Shown: positions 13,724 through 27,358, counted from the stretch's first letter. The stretch: DNA of 64,000 bases from Stratiolaelaps scimitus (GCA_019614645.1 JABWDB010000004.1:10602001-10666000), one strand, 5' to 3'. Program-made: numbers and translations. The notes: generated by a model not told the origin, from the letters alone.

Positions 13724-16700
13724 TGGACTCAATGTCTCTTTTTGCCACCCCTGTCCCTGCATCCCCCATCTGACTCAACGACAATCGTGACATTTTCCCC
13801 GCTGTCAACGTATTATATTTGTAAAGTTAGCATATGTCTAATAGAACAAGACACGTGACTAGATTTCGTCGGGATGCTCCATTCATTTTGTACTCGGCGT
13901 CGTGATCAGGCGGAGCTCGTGTTCGTTCCAACTTCCCGAATTTCATTTGGGCTAAGAGCTCTGAATATTCAGCCTTTCCGTACGCTGTATAATGACCAGG
14001 ACGACTTGTTTTCCTTCGCTACCAGAAGGAATCAAACGCGTTGGAAAGTACTGCCTCGTTGCTATCAGGGTGTGGTGCATATGGGTGAAAGATGCGCGAA
14101 AGAACACGTTCCTATGTAAGACCGCTTAGCGAACTGTAGAATCGTCTATGATTTTAATTCATAGTTGTGGCATTTGTGAATACAATATGTGTCAAATATT
14201 TGGCAATAATTGTAAGGCAAAACGTGTCACTATTATTTGGTAAGGTGCTGGCTGAACCTCGATGAAGTTGACGAACCATAGAAATCGAGTAATGGGCCGA
14301 ATCACAACCATACGACAAGCTTAGGATAGATGAAGCATGCGTGATCTGACAGGTAACATTATTACTACACCAGATGTGATGAGATATGTCTATCGGTTAT
14401 TCCTCGTACGTTGTGGGTATGTTGTTTTTTTTTTATTATTTTCACATTGTGAATCTAGTTCTTTCGCTGAATGAACCCCGGTCGACTATAACAGAAAACG
14501 ATACCTATTATACCGATGGAGTATTTAGTTCTCGTTGTTGCAGCCAGTGTTATATACGCGTGCGTCGGACAACTGCCACGAGTGATGTACATGCTGGGAC
14601 GAGATGCTAATATATAAGCACATCTCTTTCTGTAGGCCAGTTGACTTTTGACCTCGAAGGTGGAATGAAGTCAACCGTGACAATGCCAACCGTTAAGATG
14701 CATAAAATCATCAATATAGGAGCATCATTTTTTTCTTTCTCGTTTCTATTTGTGTTCACTCTGCTCGGCATAATGCAACCCGTGCATCAATGATCAGGTT
14801 ATTTGCATCTTCGCGTGCATACGCGGCTAGTTTTATATCGAAGGGGACATGGAGGCGACTAAATAAATGCCAAGTAATTCAATGCTTCGCACCTTGATAA
14901 CCTGTTTTCGCGTTTGGATGATGGTAATTAATTGTGGCTCGCAAACCTTGCCGTTATGAACGATGACGACGTCGCCACCGCCGGACGCTCATAACCATTC
15001 GCGCTGTTTATTGGTTAATGCGACTTTGTAGAAAATCAGTTTTCTGCATCACAAAATAGTCCCTTTCCCAGAGGAAGTCTCTTCTATGAAGTATTTTTTT
15101 TATAAAAAATCTAACTAATGATAAGAATAACTAGCAACAATGTAAACTATCAGTTGACTAGGGCTGATTCAAATGAAGATGATGTTTGTAAATATTCTTA
15201 AATTATTAGGAGAGCAAAACCTATGTTGGGGCCGTGTGTCAGCTATGGTCAATACATTTGGGATTTATGACAAACGAATGAACATTTTCATGTAACTTGT
15301 CAAAGATTTTTAGTCTTGGCAAAGAATATATATATATATATATATATATTATATACATATATGTGTTTGCCAAAGCCAAACATCTTATACGCAAGATACC
15401 TAATGCAATATTTCGCCAGAGGTTTTTTTTGGTAAATTCCATGCCACTACCGTTAATCAGCGAAGACTCAATTTAATTCGACGCAAGGAAATAATTTTTA
15501 ATATATAATAATAGGACAATGTTGAGTCCGAAACGAGTAGTGGTGGTACCTGTTTCGTGTATTTATAGTTATTTTATGGCTCATAGTGAGCTCAAATGAT
15601 GTCTCTACCAAAGAAAAGTACTCAAGAACCATTCCAAGTCGTCCCATCTTACAATAATCGCGCGTGGTATCTTACTGAATCATGTGGGACGCTCCACGTA
15701 ATTCTTGAATTTTGTTGGTTCGTCTGCGTTTTTTTCTTGCACTGATTTGATCTGTCACTATTATAACATCTAATCTTAATATATTACATAAACATACGGA
15801 ATACTGAATTGAAATCAGACGAGCTACGAAGTTCGTCTAGGGACTTTGAAGGATAGCGTTTCAGGTGAATGGTGAGAGGTTTAAATGTGATGAAAGAGAC
15901 ATGAAATGTTTTTGTATTAGCGCTGTATATATTACGAAAATCGCTCCGCAACATGAGTTGCTTGTTTCTATCTTTTGAAACAAGAAGTTTCGAGAATATT
16001 ACTTGTTTGTCTGCAATTGACGTCGCTTGTAATTCGAAAGACGGCGTCACCCCCCGCCCGAGAGTTCGTTCGGGCCTTGCCGGCCAATGAGACTTGCCGT
16101 TAGTGTTCCGCTGTTCGTCTGTTCATTTTGCGTATACTCCCTGTCGTGTAGCTGGAGAGAGAATCTATCTAATGAAGTACAGTGTTGTTCTCTATTTGCC
16201 ATATGAACCCTGCACCTAGGCACCTCCCCGGTTACTGATGCAGGCGGTGCATGCGCGAGTCTAACGGATTCTCAACACATCTTCACGTGTTTCAACTGCT
16301 GGCTAGTTAAGGATAGCCTATGGATTGTATCACATGCGATCGATCTCAGTACGGTTGACGAGTGCCTTTGCTGCGCCGAATGTCTCTGCAGAAATCTAAA
16401 CGACCCGTCGTTTGCCAGAGAGCGGAGAATTTCGTTGAGGTAGGTTGGAGAAAAAATTAACACTTGCAATGCGTGGCTTAAAAATTTTTGATACAATAAA
16501 ATCAACTGCATATGCTAAGGCAATAAACTATATGGTAGCTTGTTCTCGTATTTATTTTGTTCACTGGTGTGTTTGATGTCTCTATTGCAGATGGGTAAGA
16601 TAATGACTCCTTGTTCTATTCATTTATTGTGCAAGTCAAAACAGACTCAGTCATTGGTTTCTTAATAATATTACCATGCTCATCATATAAGTTTCTTGCT

Positions 16701-16754
16701 AAAATAAAAAAATACCTGAAAAATTATAGCACTGCCATTCAACAAATAAATTTT
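13724..16754. other. No supported gene
   Basis: This is AT-rich non-coding sequence. Short frames (for example 13874-14119 and 15784-16050) show no domain and no splice partner. It may be upstream intronic sequence of the gene resumed at 18189. Confidence 0.4.
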
Positions 16755-16945
16755 CCGGGCTGACTCGCAGCCAACATTTAACGTCCACGGTACTGCTTTC
16801 GGCATTGCTTCATAAGGCGGACCCCTTTAAATGCGAATGTACAAGTGGTAGGCATCGAACCCGTGCACCTGCGTGTTGCACTCCTCCGATTGCAACGCAG
16901 ATGCACACGAATGCACCACGCCACCGGGCTCGACGCTGCCGTTCA
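16755..16945 (-). mobile_element. SINE-like segment with a pol III B-box match
   Basis: On the minus strand the segment carries GGTTCGATGCC, a full match to the pol III B-box consensus GGTTCGANNCC. About 60 nt upstream of it is TGGCGTGGTG, a loose A-box. The T-arm does not pair well enough for a functional tRNA. The sequence just downstream on that strand (plus 16759-16812) recurs at 46580-46639 with few differences. A tRNA-derived SINE is the simplest reading; a diverged tRNA pseudogene is the alternative. Confidence 0.4.
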
Positions 16946-18188
16946 ACTGGCTACCTTCCATGGGTCCTGTCTCTCTAAATCTCTTTTCTAATGACGAATT
17001 TGGTATTCCACAAAATCGAATGTCGCATGTCCTTTTCATAAGAAACTATGCTCTGTTAGAAATTTGCCACAGGTCCCGCGTTGTTTGTAAATTCGCACAC
17101 GCCCTTCCACAAGATAAGCAGGCTATCACGCCTACGATACATTTCTGGATTGTTAAATCTTTTCTGGTAAAGGCTTTGCATTTTGATGACGATGCCCGTA
17201 AGGCTACAACGATTTCCTATCGTCAACAGTAAGCGAAATATCACCATATATACAAGACCGTCCTTACGCCGCGAAGTGTTGTTTAACAAATATAACGTGT
17301 AATGCATATGCTGCTATATCGCCGTCAAAAGGCATCACCCTCCAGCATAGGTTAGCTGTGACGGAGCAGCGATACGCTGTCCTTTCTGGCCCTGTGACCT
17401 CACGATGATGAGTCAGGCGAATCGAGGAGCTGGCCGGTGCCCGCTCTCTCGATACCGCCACTGGCAAATCCCTCAAAAGGGGACAACTCACGAGTGTTGC
17501 TGTTGCTGTTATAATACCTGCTGCTCATATCAGCTGCGGTCCCACGATGGATTAGGGACTAACACATACATTACAGCCACTGCGAGGAAACCTCCACAAA
17601 TACCCATGATCCCTCTCTGGCTTCTTGTTAGGAATTCAGGCGCCACTGGACTTCTTCCAGGATGACGCGTCTTGGCCTGGTGCCCTCTACTCTTTCGGTA
17701 GCGGATTTATACCCGGGAAAATACTGTAACTCCTGTGATATTATTATGATAGTTAAGTCGGTCGAATTTCCCTTCAATCGATGTGTGAGCTCAGTCGTCG
17801 TCTCCATTTGTTCGTCTCGTAGCTGCGGCCTTGATTCTGTTTTGGCACGGATATTCCATTGTTTTGTCATCTCGTGTTCGATCTGACAGTTGAGCAAACA
17901 ACACAGTTCTCCGTTCATCTAGCAGGTCATCGTGACTAAAGGCTGTGTCAGCGATCGATCGCGAAGCTTTCAAAGGAGGTGGGTTGCCACATGCTACTGA
18001 ACCACATTGGTTGTGTAGTGTCTAGATGGCGCCTTTTTGTGCTAGTATTCAGTGGCCCTAACGGATTCTGGTTGTGGGATTATTAGTAAGGCATTACTGG
18101 CTCGCTCCACATCAAGTCTGTGTAGAAAGGGTGAACGCGTCTGTACGTTGGAAGGAATACAGTTTCTGCTTTATTTGTGGCTTCACAG

Positions 18189-20663
18189 ATGTGGAGGTGA
18201 CGGCTGTCAATTGCAGTTGGACACCTGGACAAAAGGCTCCGAGCTGGTCATCTCACTGGTGAAGGAACACACGGTGAACTGCCCCTTCAGGCCGGTCTTC
18301 TGCCCAAAAGGTGTGAATGAGTGGGTGATCACTCTTGATTGGCTGATCTGCTCTTCGTGTGCGTTATTTCTATTCGCGTTAACAGGATTAATGCATACGA
18401 AGAGATTATGCTATCTTACAGTACCTTTTTTCAGGTTGTAGCTAGATTGCAGTATGCAGTTCACTTTTAACGTATGTAATCGGTAGTGGTAATCTTCGGG
18501 TAAATGCTAATTCGCAGTGCATTCAATCTGTATCTTTTTGCATTCAAAGTGTAAGGAAGTCTTCCCTTCTTTAAGTGTAGCACTTCCTTTTTTTTCGCCA
18601 TACATTAGCCCAAACATTCCGTTAATTTGGTAATACAATTTGTGCAATTTCTTGAACGTGACGCTAAGTTCATTCTAACATGGAAATAGTCCTACCCCTA
18701 TCTCCCATTGAGGGTTAATTGGCTCAATTAAGATCGTTTGTACGTAAACGTTTTGTATGAGCTATGAACGTTACTCTACCTAAAACGCGAACTTTGCTGT
18801 ATCATCAACTATGGATAGGCAATGGGCCGGCCAGCTCGTTAGCCTTGTTGACTTTGTATTACGATTATTACAATATGATTTTTGTTATTATTATCATTCT
18901 TAGCGTTAACATTATGAACATGTCGATTCGTTCGTACCTTTGTCTTCACTGACAGATGAAGCGAGCTGACAGCGACTATTTGCCCCAAGAGCACAGATCA
19001 AATCGAATTTATTTATGCCACTCAATCTGATCTGAAATTACACTATTGACGGCCGGCGAAGTGTCCGCCAGCAACCAACCCGCATGATAATCAGAACAGT
19101 TATCGTAACGTAAACACGCATGACCACCACGTAATCTCCGCATGCTTCGGTCAACATAAGGCCCAATTCCAGCGTGTTCTGTCGATAATGTCACTGCCCA
19201 TCTCTCCTATAGCGTATCGTCGTAGACTGTAGTAGACTATCGATGCCCGCAACAAATATGACACAGCTGTCAAATTTGTTCGATGTTCAGTTTAGACTCC
19301 GTCATTCTCGCTGACACAACCAACCACTGTCATCGTCAAGCAGGGCGACGCCGTAGGAGACTTGAATCGTTCCAATGACTACCGTTGCTGCTATCATAAC
19401 CACAGTGATACATAATAGTGAACATGCCGAGCATTCTCCCTCGTTCGAGATATCATCACCATAACGGCGATGGTGACGACTATTTTACATCTATTCCTTC
19501 TGCCGTTACGGCCGAACTGACAGATTAGAGACAGGGTACGAGGCCGTGGTGTGACAGATAGCGAAGGGCAGATTTGCCGTCTATCGCAATGGTGACCATT
19601 TCTGTTCTTGTGCACAGATCGTTGCTTGAGGTAGGAGCTGCTCGCGGCCACATTTCGAGTGTGTACTGGCAGTAGTTCAAATATTTGTGTGTTATTGTTA
19701 CGAATTAATGGCATCGTTGCGCATACAATCAGGTGATTTCATGAGGAAAAGTGCCATTTGATGGATAGGAATCGACAGTAGACACAATGGATAGTGGTAA
19801 ATTATTCATATTTATTAATGAGAAACCTATTGGCCGAGCTGTTTATACATTTTGTCCTGTTAGGAACTAGAGAACGGGGGCAGCGAGCGAACCACGTTGT
19901 TTCTCGGATGATGAGTAGTGAGTTCCAAACCTTCAAAAACTAGACATGGAGACAATGTCCGCGTGTTCATTTCCAATTCGAGATCAACCAAATTTGAGCG
20001 AAGACGGTAAAAAATCAGTGGCTCCGTTTTACTGATATCTAGCTTAGAGATATCTTGAGTATGCTTAGACATTCATTGACGAATGTCGGGTGAGGACCGT
20101 GCCATCCTGATGTTTAGGATACAGAACGAAATGATTTCTCTGGTTGGAATTCCCGTGAGAGATATATTTGCATCGGTTTTTCATGATCCGAAATCGGAGT
20201 AAAATATTTACGTATCCGTACGTACGTCCGTACGTCACTCTGTGATTCTGTATACGATATCGAACTCGAATATATACAGTATAAATAAAAATTATTTTGC
20301 TTAACATGTTTGCGATATGATCTCTGAGTGTGCTTTCAATATGAAGTCATCAGACTTAGAGATTTGGCGTTATCAGAGAAGTGTATCGGGACACTGGAGC
20401 AAGGGTTCAACGTAGTGACGCTGTATATTAAAGGGTATGACACTGTTATCAGCATCGTGAAATGCTTTGTCCCAGCGCACTTTTGCTGTACTGTGGTTAC
20501 AAGATGATAGTTATATAGTTATATATTATTATAAATTGGTAGAGACCTAACATGGACCCCTGAGGTACGTCAATATAATCGACCGCTGGCTCGATTTGTG
20601 CTCTCCAACGTTGAGGGTGATTTTGCGATATATAAAATATATTGCCTGTTGTATTTCACCATG

Positions 20664-20707
<44 letters not shown>

Positions 20708-23700
20708 AGTTTAGGAATAGTGTGAAGTTGACTCACACCGCGGAATCTTCGTAATCATGAAGTACGATTTATTTTGTCTGTGACCGATGGTGGCCAGGCT
20801 GTAAGGCAGTACTGCGCCGGCAGGATCAGTCATTGCACGAAGAGTCTTGCTCATTGTCGACCCGCCGCTTTGAGAAGGAGTCCGAGATGATGGAGGAAGT
20901 TGAGAAACGCTTGATCGTTCCGCCTTCCCAGATGCGCTACCATCAGCTGGCGAATGTGCCGACAACGAACGTACGAAGGGAATCGTGGGGCGCGTCACAG
21001 CAAGGTAACGTAATCTTGTATCCGACACGGAGAAATTTGGTTTGACATGTGAAGAGCGTTTTGGATCGTTTGAAGCAGCCGACTAATGCAAAATATGAGT
21101 TTGCTTTTCTAGACTCGCGCATTTCCATTCTGTTTTCGCGTTACAGTTTATTTGCATATTCCAATGCGGGTGGGATTACGTCACTTGTTGGATGTAGCAC
21201 CTCTATTCCTGTTTTCTCTGGGGTCATTTAGTTGAAGAAATGATCGAGACACACACGCTTTCTCGAGTTAAAAGTTTCCTAAGAGTTAAAAGTCCGATAA
21301 TCGTCTACATTGATTTTTAACGGATTCATGCTCGAAGACTTTAATGAACACAACAAACTGTTGAATCTACTACCCCAAAAGAAAAACTAACTTGGACACT
21401 CCTCGCTAACCGGCCCTGGAACGAGATGCTTTCGTTGTCGTACTCGGCTCTATATTTAATTTCCTCTCATTGTCTCTCATCTCAACGCGAACAATAACAA
21501 TATATATCATATACAACAGCAGCACACCACAGAGGTACGATCTGTTCAGCGTATATAGTGTGTGGAATACCCCAACGTCCACCCCAGATCATCGAACAGG
21601 CACAAACAGCTCCATTGCACAACGGCATGAATGGAACTGTCCTCTGTATCAGATCCACCGCTCCCTCATCTAAGATCCCAGCACCCAGGGCCACGGCATC
21701 CCGTACTTCTCCCGGTAATTTTAATGAGCATGATGACCCAAGCATGTGGTGAATGATGGTAACAGACCGACTAACCCGGGGTTCGAGGTTCAGGACTGGC
21801 ACATGGCATTATCACCTATCAAGAAGAAAACGAACGCTGCAATCAGGCTAACTCTTATACAGTGCAGCACAATACCTTCCATGGCACACATTTGGATTTC
21901 GTAATATGTGGATAGAGATCATGCACGATTCTTGAATTATTTTGTGTAATTTCATGCTTCCGAGGTGTTGTATATACTTCAATCAATTTGTTTCGAGTCA
22001 AAATGAATCGACGAGCCTCTGTGGGAACATCCAATTTTGGTATTTTGAAATCTTCGAATCTGGTCAGCTAAGTCAACCTACGTTTGTCGCTTTTGGAGTA
22101 GATCAACACGAAAGCCTGCGGCAAGAAGCGATCAACATTTCTCGGCGCTCATCGGTCGTGCCGGTACTTGAACGAAGTCAATCCGAGATGATGAATGGCT
22201 CGTCGCCTCCAACAGGGTCCCGTTCGGGTGACTTCCTCCGAAGGGAAGCCCTGGCTGTTTCACGCAGGTCGTCGGTACAGAGTCTCGGCAGAAGCGTCTC
22301 TGAGACATCCTCGAAGCAGCTGTCAAACGGTCGGGTGAACATTTCCCCGCCTCGAACCAACGGCGTATCTGACGAAACATTAGATCAGCTTGAAAAAGCT
22401 CGACTCGCGTGAGTACCCCTGATCGACGAACCACATTTTGAATACTGATACCATCACATTAATGATATTCACATTGTCTATCCGAAGTGATAGACGATAC
22501 ACCAATTGTATAGGTAGTTTCTTTTGGCTCTGCATTGCCTTGTGCTTCTTGAAACATTGGCCCCGCACGGCTGTCTAAAAAGCCAGGCGGTCTTCACACT
22601 GGAATAGTTCCTTTTGAATACACTATCAATAGAGAATATAAGCGTCGGCGACCACTGCACGAAGGCGGTCGCCAACAGTGAATCAGCTGACAAGGGTCAG
22701 CTTTCTATCAACAATATCCTATGAGCAATCGCCCCCTTAGTTCGGGTGACGTCCCGTGACGAACAAACTAGACTTTAACATTGAAAATCGTAGCTGCGTC
22801 ACGATTTCTAATAGCCAACAGCTAATGTATCTGCGCAAAAGTCAGAGCTATTTTGCATAAGAAATCGCATTTAAGATGGGTAGAGTCTTTACCCTACCGG
22901 TTGGGTCAGGTTTGATGTATTATATAGTACGTCTGGTGATAAAAAGTTATTCTTATCAAGCTTTTTTCTTCTTCTTCTTATCAAGCTATTATAGTTTATC
23001 TGCCATCAATCTACCTAGAGACTTTATCGCGATTACGATTACTGCAGTTGGACAAGATTGGCAGCTTTTGGTGCTCTGATAACTAGAATGAGCCAATGTC
23101 GTCATGGCCAATCGATGTTGAGGTTATCTAGATAATGTGATTGCTAAAATGTTCACTCTGTGGTGGACCTGTATTGGCTTGCCCTTGAAATTTCGAATAG
23201 CCTGGAACATGAGTGCATTGAGGTTCCCGAGGGTGTATCGTACTTGCCCGATGTTATTGCACAGAGGATTAACAATGAAGATGTTGAACTCCGCGATCGT
23301 GTCGAGAAACTTGAGGAGCTCGTCGCTACAACACGCGCCCAACTGGAGAAAGCTTTCGCCGTGAGTAGCACCATTCTTTTCTACCATTATTATCATTAGT
23401 TCCTAAATATGGCTTGAGAAAATTGCCTCTCTGCCCCCTAAAGGAATTAACCGACACGATATAAATGTTAATAGTTTGCCGTTACAAGGCCAATGCCAAG
23501 CCCAAAATTGGAGTGATTGTCTCAATGATATAATCAAGTCCTTTGGAGTCAGCCGATCAACAGACATATTATGTTTTCCTTGTTTTAGGAGAGCCGCAAT
23601 CTCCGAGCCCTGCTGGCATCGGAGCATAAACTTCGTGAACTTTACGTCACGAAACTCCGAGATGAAGTTGAGATTCTTCGTTCGGTCGTCTATCGCTCCC

Positions 23701-23798
23701 ACCGGCTGAGTGCTCATGGCGCCAGCAGTAACGAGAATAGCACCACAAACGCCGTCCACTCTTCCAACGGTACTCGCCACTCGTCGGTTGACGACTGA
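18189..23798 (+). CDS. TRAF-type zinc-finger / coiled-coil protein (3' part, 5 exons, 5'-incomplete)
   Basis: Exons by eye: 18189-18310, 20798-21004, 22102-22408, 23201-23360, 23589-23798 (TGA). Every junction has AG/GT sites and compatible phase (1, 1, 2, 0). Joining exons 1 and 2 restores a TRAF-type pattern: C-x4-C, a helix, H-x3-C, then CPFRPVFCPKGC and a further H-x4-C. Such fingers bind partner proteins, often beside a RING in E3 ligases or signalling adaptors. The middle (exon 3) is Ser-rich with two similar R-(Q/R)-EA-x3-SRRSS motifs, possible basophilic kinase sites. The last two exons form a heptad-like coiled coil, then a Ser/Asn/Thr-rich tail. There is no C-terminal MATH domain. 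The start and any RING exon were not found; the upstream exon must end in phase 2. An AATAAA lies at 24046-24051. The family is not identified further. Confidence 0.65.
20665..20705. repeat. (TA)n microsatellite in the intron before the 20798 exon
   Basis: This pure TA tract sits about 90 bp upstream of the acceptor at 20796-20797 of the zinc-finger gene. Confidence 0.95.
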
Positions 23799-24577
23799 CA
23801 TTCGAGTACCGCATTTGAGATGTTTGGATCAGGAAGCGAAAGCCCGAAGTGCTAAAGCAACAGTCATCCAGGAATAATTATGAGCCCGTACACAGTGCGA
23901 TTTGTGTCGGGCGATGAAAGGATCGGGTCACACAAACTGTGCGAATGAATGTTAAACAACTTGTTGGACATGGACATACCGCAATATCTATTCGATATAA
24001 TCCGATACTTGCACATGTTATATATTACGCAACTGTTAGAGTTTTAATAAATCGACGACGAATGACATTGTTTAATGCTCTGTTGTTGATTTGTTTTTCG
24101 ATGCGAAACATTGTTGTCCTGTAGCCGTGCGAAATCGGATTTCCGGATACCGTTCGAATGGTATCTGATTTTTGACAAAGCTCTCGCTTGATCAGTTGTT
24201 CGCTCTCGGAGCCTGTGGATAACTGCCACTGAGCTCCGCAAGAAGCGGGGATTGTGTTCCCAGGGTTACAGCTGGCTGTTCCTTGCGAAAATGTGCGCAC
24301 TTGACACCCGGAGATTTTTCTATTACGATATCGTGTCGTTGTGCTACAGCCTCTGTTCGGAGGTGACGTTGGAAAAGATAAGGGTATTGACGTTAGTCAC
24401 CGCTTCCCCAGACGAGTTAAGAACGGCGAGAGGAAAGTGTTGGACACATCCTTCATCATTGTTCGATTTCGGAACCGTTGGATCCGTAACAAATTGCGGC
24501 AGACTTCCCGTGTGAAACACCTAATACCCTGCACTCGTTAACGGTCATTTCTCACCATCTAATGCAACTCTCTTTAG

Positions 24578-24653
24578 AGCCGCTCGGGAGGTTGTCAAAC
24601 AAAAGAAGCTCGAAAAGCTAAAACAGAAGCTCCAAGATCATAGCAAAAGTTAA
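24578..24653 (+). CDS. Orphan terminal exon, possible alternative last exon of the zinc-finger gene
   Basis: A strong pyrimidine-rich acceptor (CTCTCTTTAG) is followed by one base and 24 codons to TAA. They encode a highly charged helix beginning AAREVVKQKKLEKLKQK. Its entry phase (two bases needed from the previous exon) matches the donor at 22409, so it could replace exons 4-5 of the upstream gene and prolong the same coiled coil. It could equally be the end of an unrelated gene or chance. It lies downstream of the AATAAA at 24046, so alternative polyadenylation would be required. Confidence 0.3.
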
Positions 24654-25862
24654 AGCTAGTGTTACTGGCTTTATTCATGTTTCTTCACAAGATAAGCTCA
24701 TCCAACTTACACAAAATTAATCATACTTTGTTATGATTTAATCACAACGTGGCTAACCTATCAAATACTTGTATCAAGAGAACAACGCAATGCCTAATTC
24801 GATTAGTATCCTTCACTCTAACATCAATGGTCTGAAAATCCACATTAATGACTTGGAAGATTGACTAAACAATACTTTTTATTGTCGATTAGTTAATCAA
24901 AGTGTAAATATGTACTAATTGTAGAAGCTATTGGGGATAGGGTTTCAGGCCGAGACACCATGGTCCCGAGGAAGGCGATGGCATTGCAAGAGAAAGGCGC
25001 TGCAGAAGGAAGGACCCTGCGCGCTTATCCCCGGCCACGCGGATCAGAAAAAAAACGCTCATCGCAATACTTTTGCAATACTTTTGGCTCTCTCCTTTGT
25101 AGCTCAGTCCCTGCATCCGTTCGTTAAATGCATCCGTGTCCCAGTTTAAACGCGTCCTGAAAAACATCTCTTTGAAAAGGTAATCAAGGACGCTTAGCCC
25201 AGGGCATTGCACTATTCTCTCATTCACAACCCATTCCAAATCTCCCCATTACCCTTGTAATGTTATTACTTTCATTCCAATAATCTCAAAGATAGCTTAT
25301 ATTTGTACTTATATAAATTCTACATTTAATATCCAATTAATTCAATTATTAATGACATTCTAAATGGCGTGTCAAGGAAACACAACACGTTCTTTTTCCT
25401 ACAGTTCTCATATTCATGCCACTAATCCCGCAAAATACTCGTGTCTTGTTATAGAAATGTTCCATTCTCTTTCTTACTCCTCCTTGCAAATGGCGTGGTA
25501 AGTATTTTTGCAAGTGGTTCTTGTTTATATGCCCCACATAATTTCTCACTCCATCATACCCCCATCAGGGGTCTGGCTCATGGGCATACTACTACACGTA
25601 AATGTTATCTACACGCATCACGTGGGCACGATTGTTAGCCCTTTGTTTAACAATATATCGAATCGACAGAAAATGAAACGCCACCAAAAACTGACTACGA
25701 AACTGAAGGTTTCCTCATTACAGGGGATGAAATATGCGACACCAGCAGCCGAGCAGCCGATATCGCACAAATCCGCTCGATGGTACTGGCCCTATCACGG
25801 CCAATTTCTTGTAGGCGGATGCGCAAGGTTTAAAGGGCCATGTCGAGAGTTCTGTAGAGTCA
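24654..25862. other. No supported gene
   Basis: This is AT-rich sequence between the zinc-finger gene and the duplicated cysteine-rich gene region. No domain or splice-consistent frame was seen. Confidence 0.4.
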
Positions 25863-26320
25863 ACTGATTTTATTAATGAGAAACTCTTAACTCAGCAACC
25901 TTCGGCAGTTTGCACGGTACACTTGCGCGCACTCTTACTAATACTATAAATGTTCTACGTCTGCGAGTGAGTCTGTATTCTCTCTGTAACAAATACACGG
26001 AACCGTGTTCGCTACTGGGTGACTTAAAAATCTGATGATTGTGATAACAAAGTCGCACAATTTCAGTGTCGTAATCGTAACCAGAATTACAAGAGTATAA
26101 ACGAAACCCGATCCGAATTATATGTAGATTCATTAAAAAAAAACAAGTCGCTTCCAAGATCAGAACAGTCCAGGTAGCTGCTAAAGATCACTTAATAAAT
26201 AAAAACAGCACTCGCACACGACACAGCACGCATTTTTAATGGCCAGCAGTTGCTATAGTATTATTAGATATCTGAAAGGATCCTCCAACCAGCTTGCGTG
26301 GTCGACGGTCATAGACCACT

Positions 26321-27237
26321 TCACGATTTGATCGGGCATCCCAGTTCCTCTCGGACACACGTTGAATTCAGTGTTGAAGACAGGCACGGACAAGGTGCAA
26401 CAAGGCATTGTAATGTAAGGGTACATTCATAGCACTTCAAGTAGATCCGTAGAAACTCGGCGGTACCTATAATAAAACATATCGTTGAAAAACAATGCAT
26501 TTGTTCGTAAATACCAGTGGATGATTTTACTCTATTACACAATAACTAAAGAATGAATATTTATAAATATGACCCCGTGGTGGCTTGGACGGCTGGACCT
26601 TTGACCGCCGTAAAGTGACACATCGCCTTGAACAAAAGATTGTACTTAAACGAACTTCCTTGTTACATCTTAAAATACGTATTTGAGAGAGGTTTATTTA
26701 TCGTATAATCAATCACGAAATAAAAGGTGCATTTTTGTTATACTCTCCGGTTATGGCATCAAACAACAACAAGCAATTAGTTGTCGAAAATCCGATAAAA
26801 TCTGCACTCACTCATATTCTTAAAACAAGACCTCCATTGAACTCAAACGTTTCTGTCATTGAGTGGATGCAGCACGTATTTGTTATGTTTCAAATATAAA
26901 GATGCATGCAAGTTTTCATTAAAATTCCAGAGATGGTTTGCTCACCACCAGCTTCCTGTTCGAAGTTTTGGCAGGACTACGAGTCAAACTACCCTTAATA
27001 TCACATTATATGTATACGGTAATTACTAATTAGCATGGTATTGGAGTGGGCAAGATAACTCAATAATTCATTTGTAGAGTGTATATTACATTAACAAATC
27101 GATTGTTAGAGAAACATACACGAATCTCCCACGTAAAGATTGGGTCATTTACCTGGCGACATCCTTGGCTCAATTGTCGTTGAGAGCGCTAGGCCGAAAA
27201 GGTAGACAAGAGCGAAACAGGACACGCGGAGTTGCAT
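26321..27237 (-). CDS. Secreted seven-cysteine protein A1 (evasin-like spacing)
   Basis: Two exons: 27237-27153 (ATG, 85 nt) and 26466-26321 (TGA), with a phase-1 intron of 686 bp, donor GTAAAT and acceptor TTTTATTATAG. The product is 76 aa: a hydrophobic signal peptide starting MQLRVSCFALVYLF, a Thr/Pro-rich start of the mature protein, then seven cysteines spaced C-x2-C-x5-C-x4-C-x-C-x8-C-x6-C, with an NST glycosylation site before cysteine 6. A small secreted, disulphide-rich protein is clear. The order resembles class-B tick evasins (chemokine binders: C-x3-C, C-x-C core, N-glycans), but one extra cysteine and shorter loops leave that unproven; an antimicrobial or venom-type peptide is possible. 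Its near-copy is A2. The odd cysteine number allows dimerisation. Confidence 0.75.
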
Positions 27238-27342
27238 AGCGACTGAAGGTCTGCGCAGGTAAAATAACACTTGAAACAACACCAACCCGATCCGCGAGCA
27301 GTCTAACGTTGCTCTCGGTCTGGGACCCCCACATAACAACAC

Positions 27343-27358
27343 CCTGCGCAGCTGCAGG
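27343..27358 (-). promoter_or_regulatory. Conserved upstream element of gene A1
   Basis: CCTGCGCAGCTGCAGG lies about 106-121 bp upstream of the A1 start codon. The same 16 bases occur at 30357-30372 (gene C) and 42888-42903 (gene A2) at nearly the same distance. About 30 bp further upstream all three have a GTTGAC(A/G)T(T/C)AGCAGGTG-like stretch. This looks like a shared promoter or 5' UTR block; the function is inferred only from conservation. Confidence 0.4.

Noticed and set aside
16845..16935. tRNA gene on the minus strand
   Set aside because: The B-box is present, but the T-stem, anticodon arm and acceptor do not pair properly; SINE-like is more likely.
20711..21028. Minus-strand 105-codon Ser-rich frame
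   Set aside because: It overlaps antisense to the exon at 20798-21004, whose phases and zinc-finger residues fit the plus strand.
23403..23801. Minus-strand 132-codon frame
   Set aside because: Antisense shadow of the last exon of the coiled-coil gene.
25873..26157. Minus-strand frame of 94 codons conserved in both A blocks (also 41964-42257)
   Set aside because: Similarity follows from the segmental duplication; the frame diverges and is not maintained between copies.
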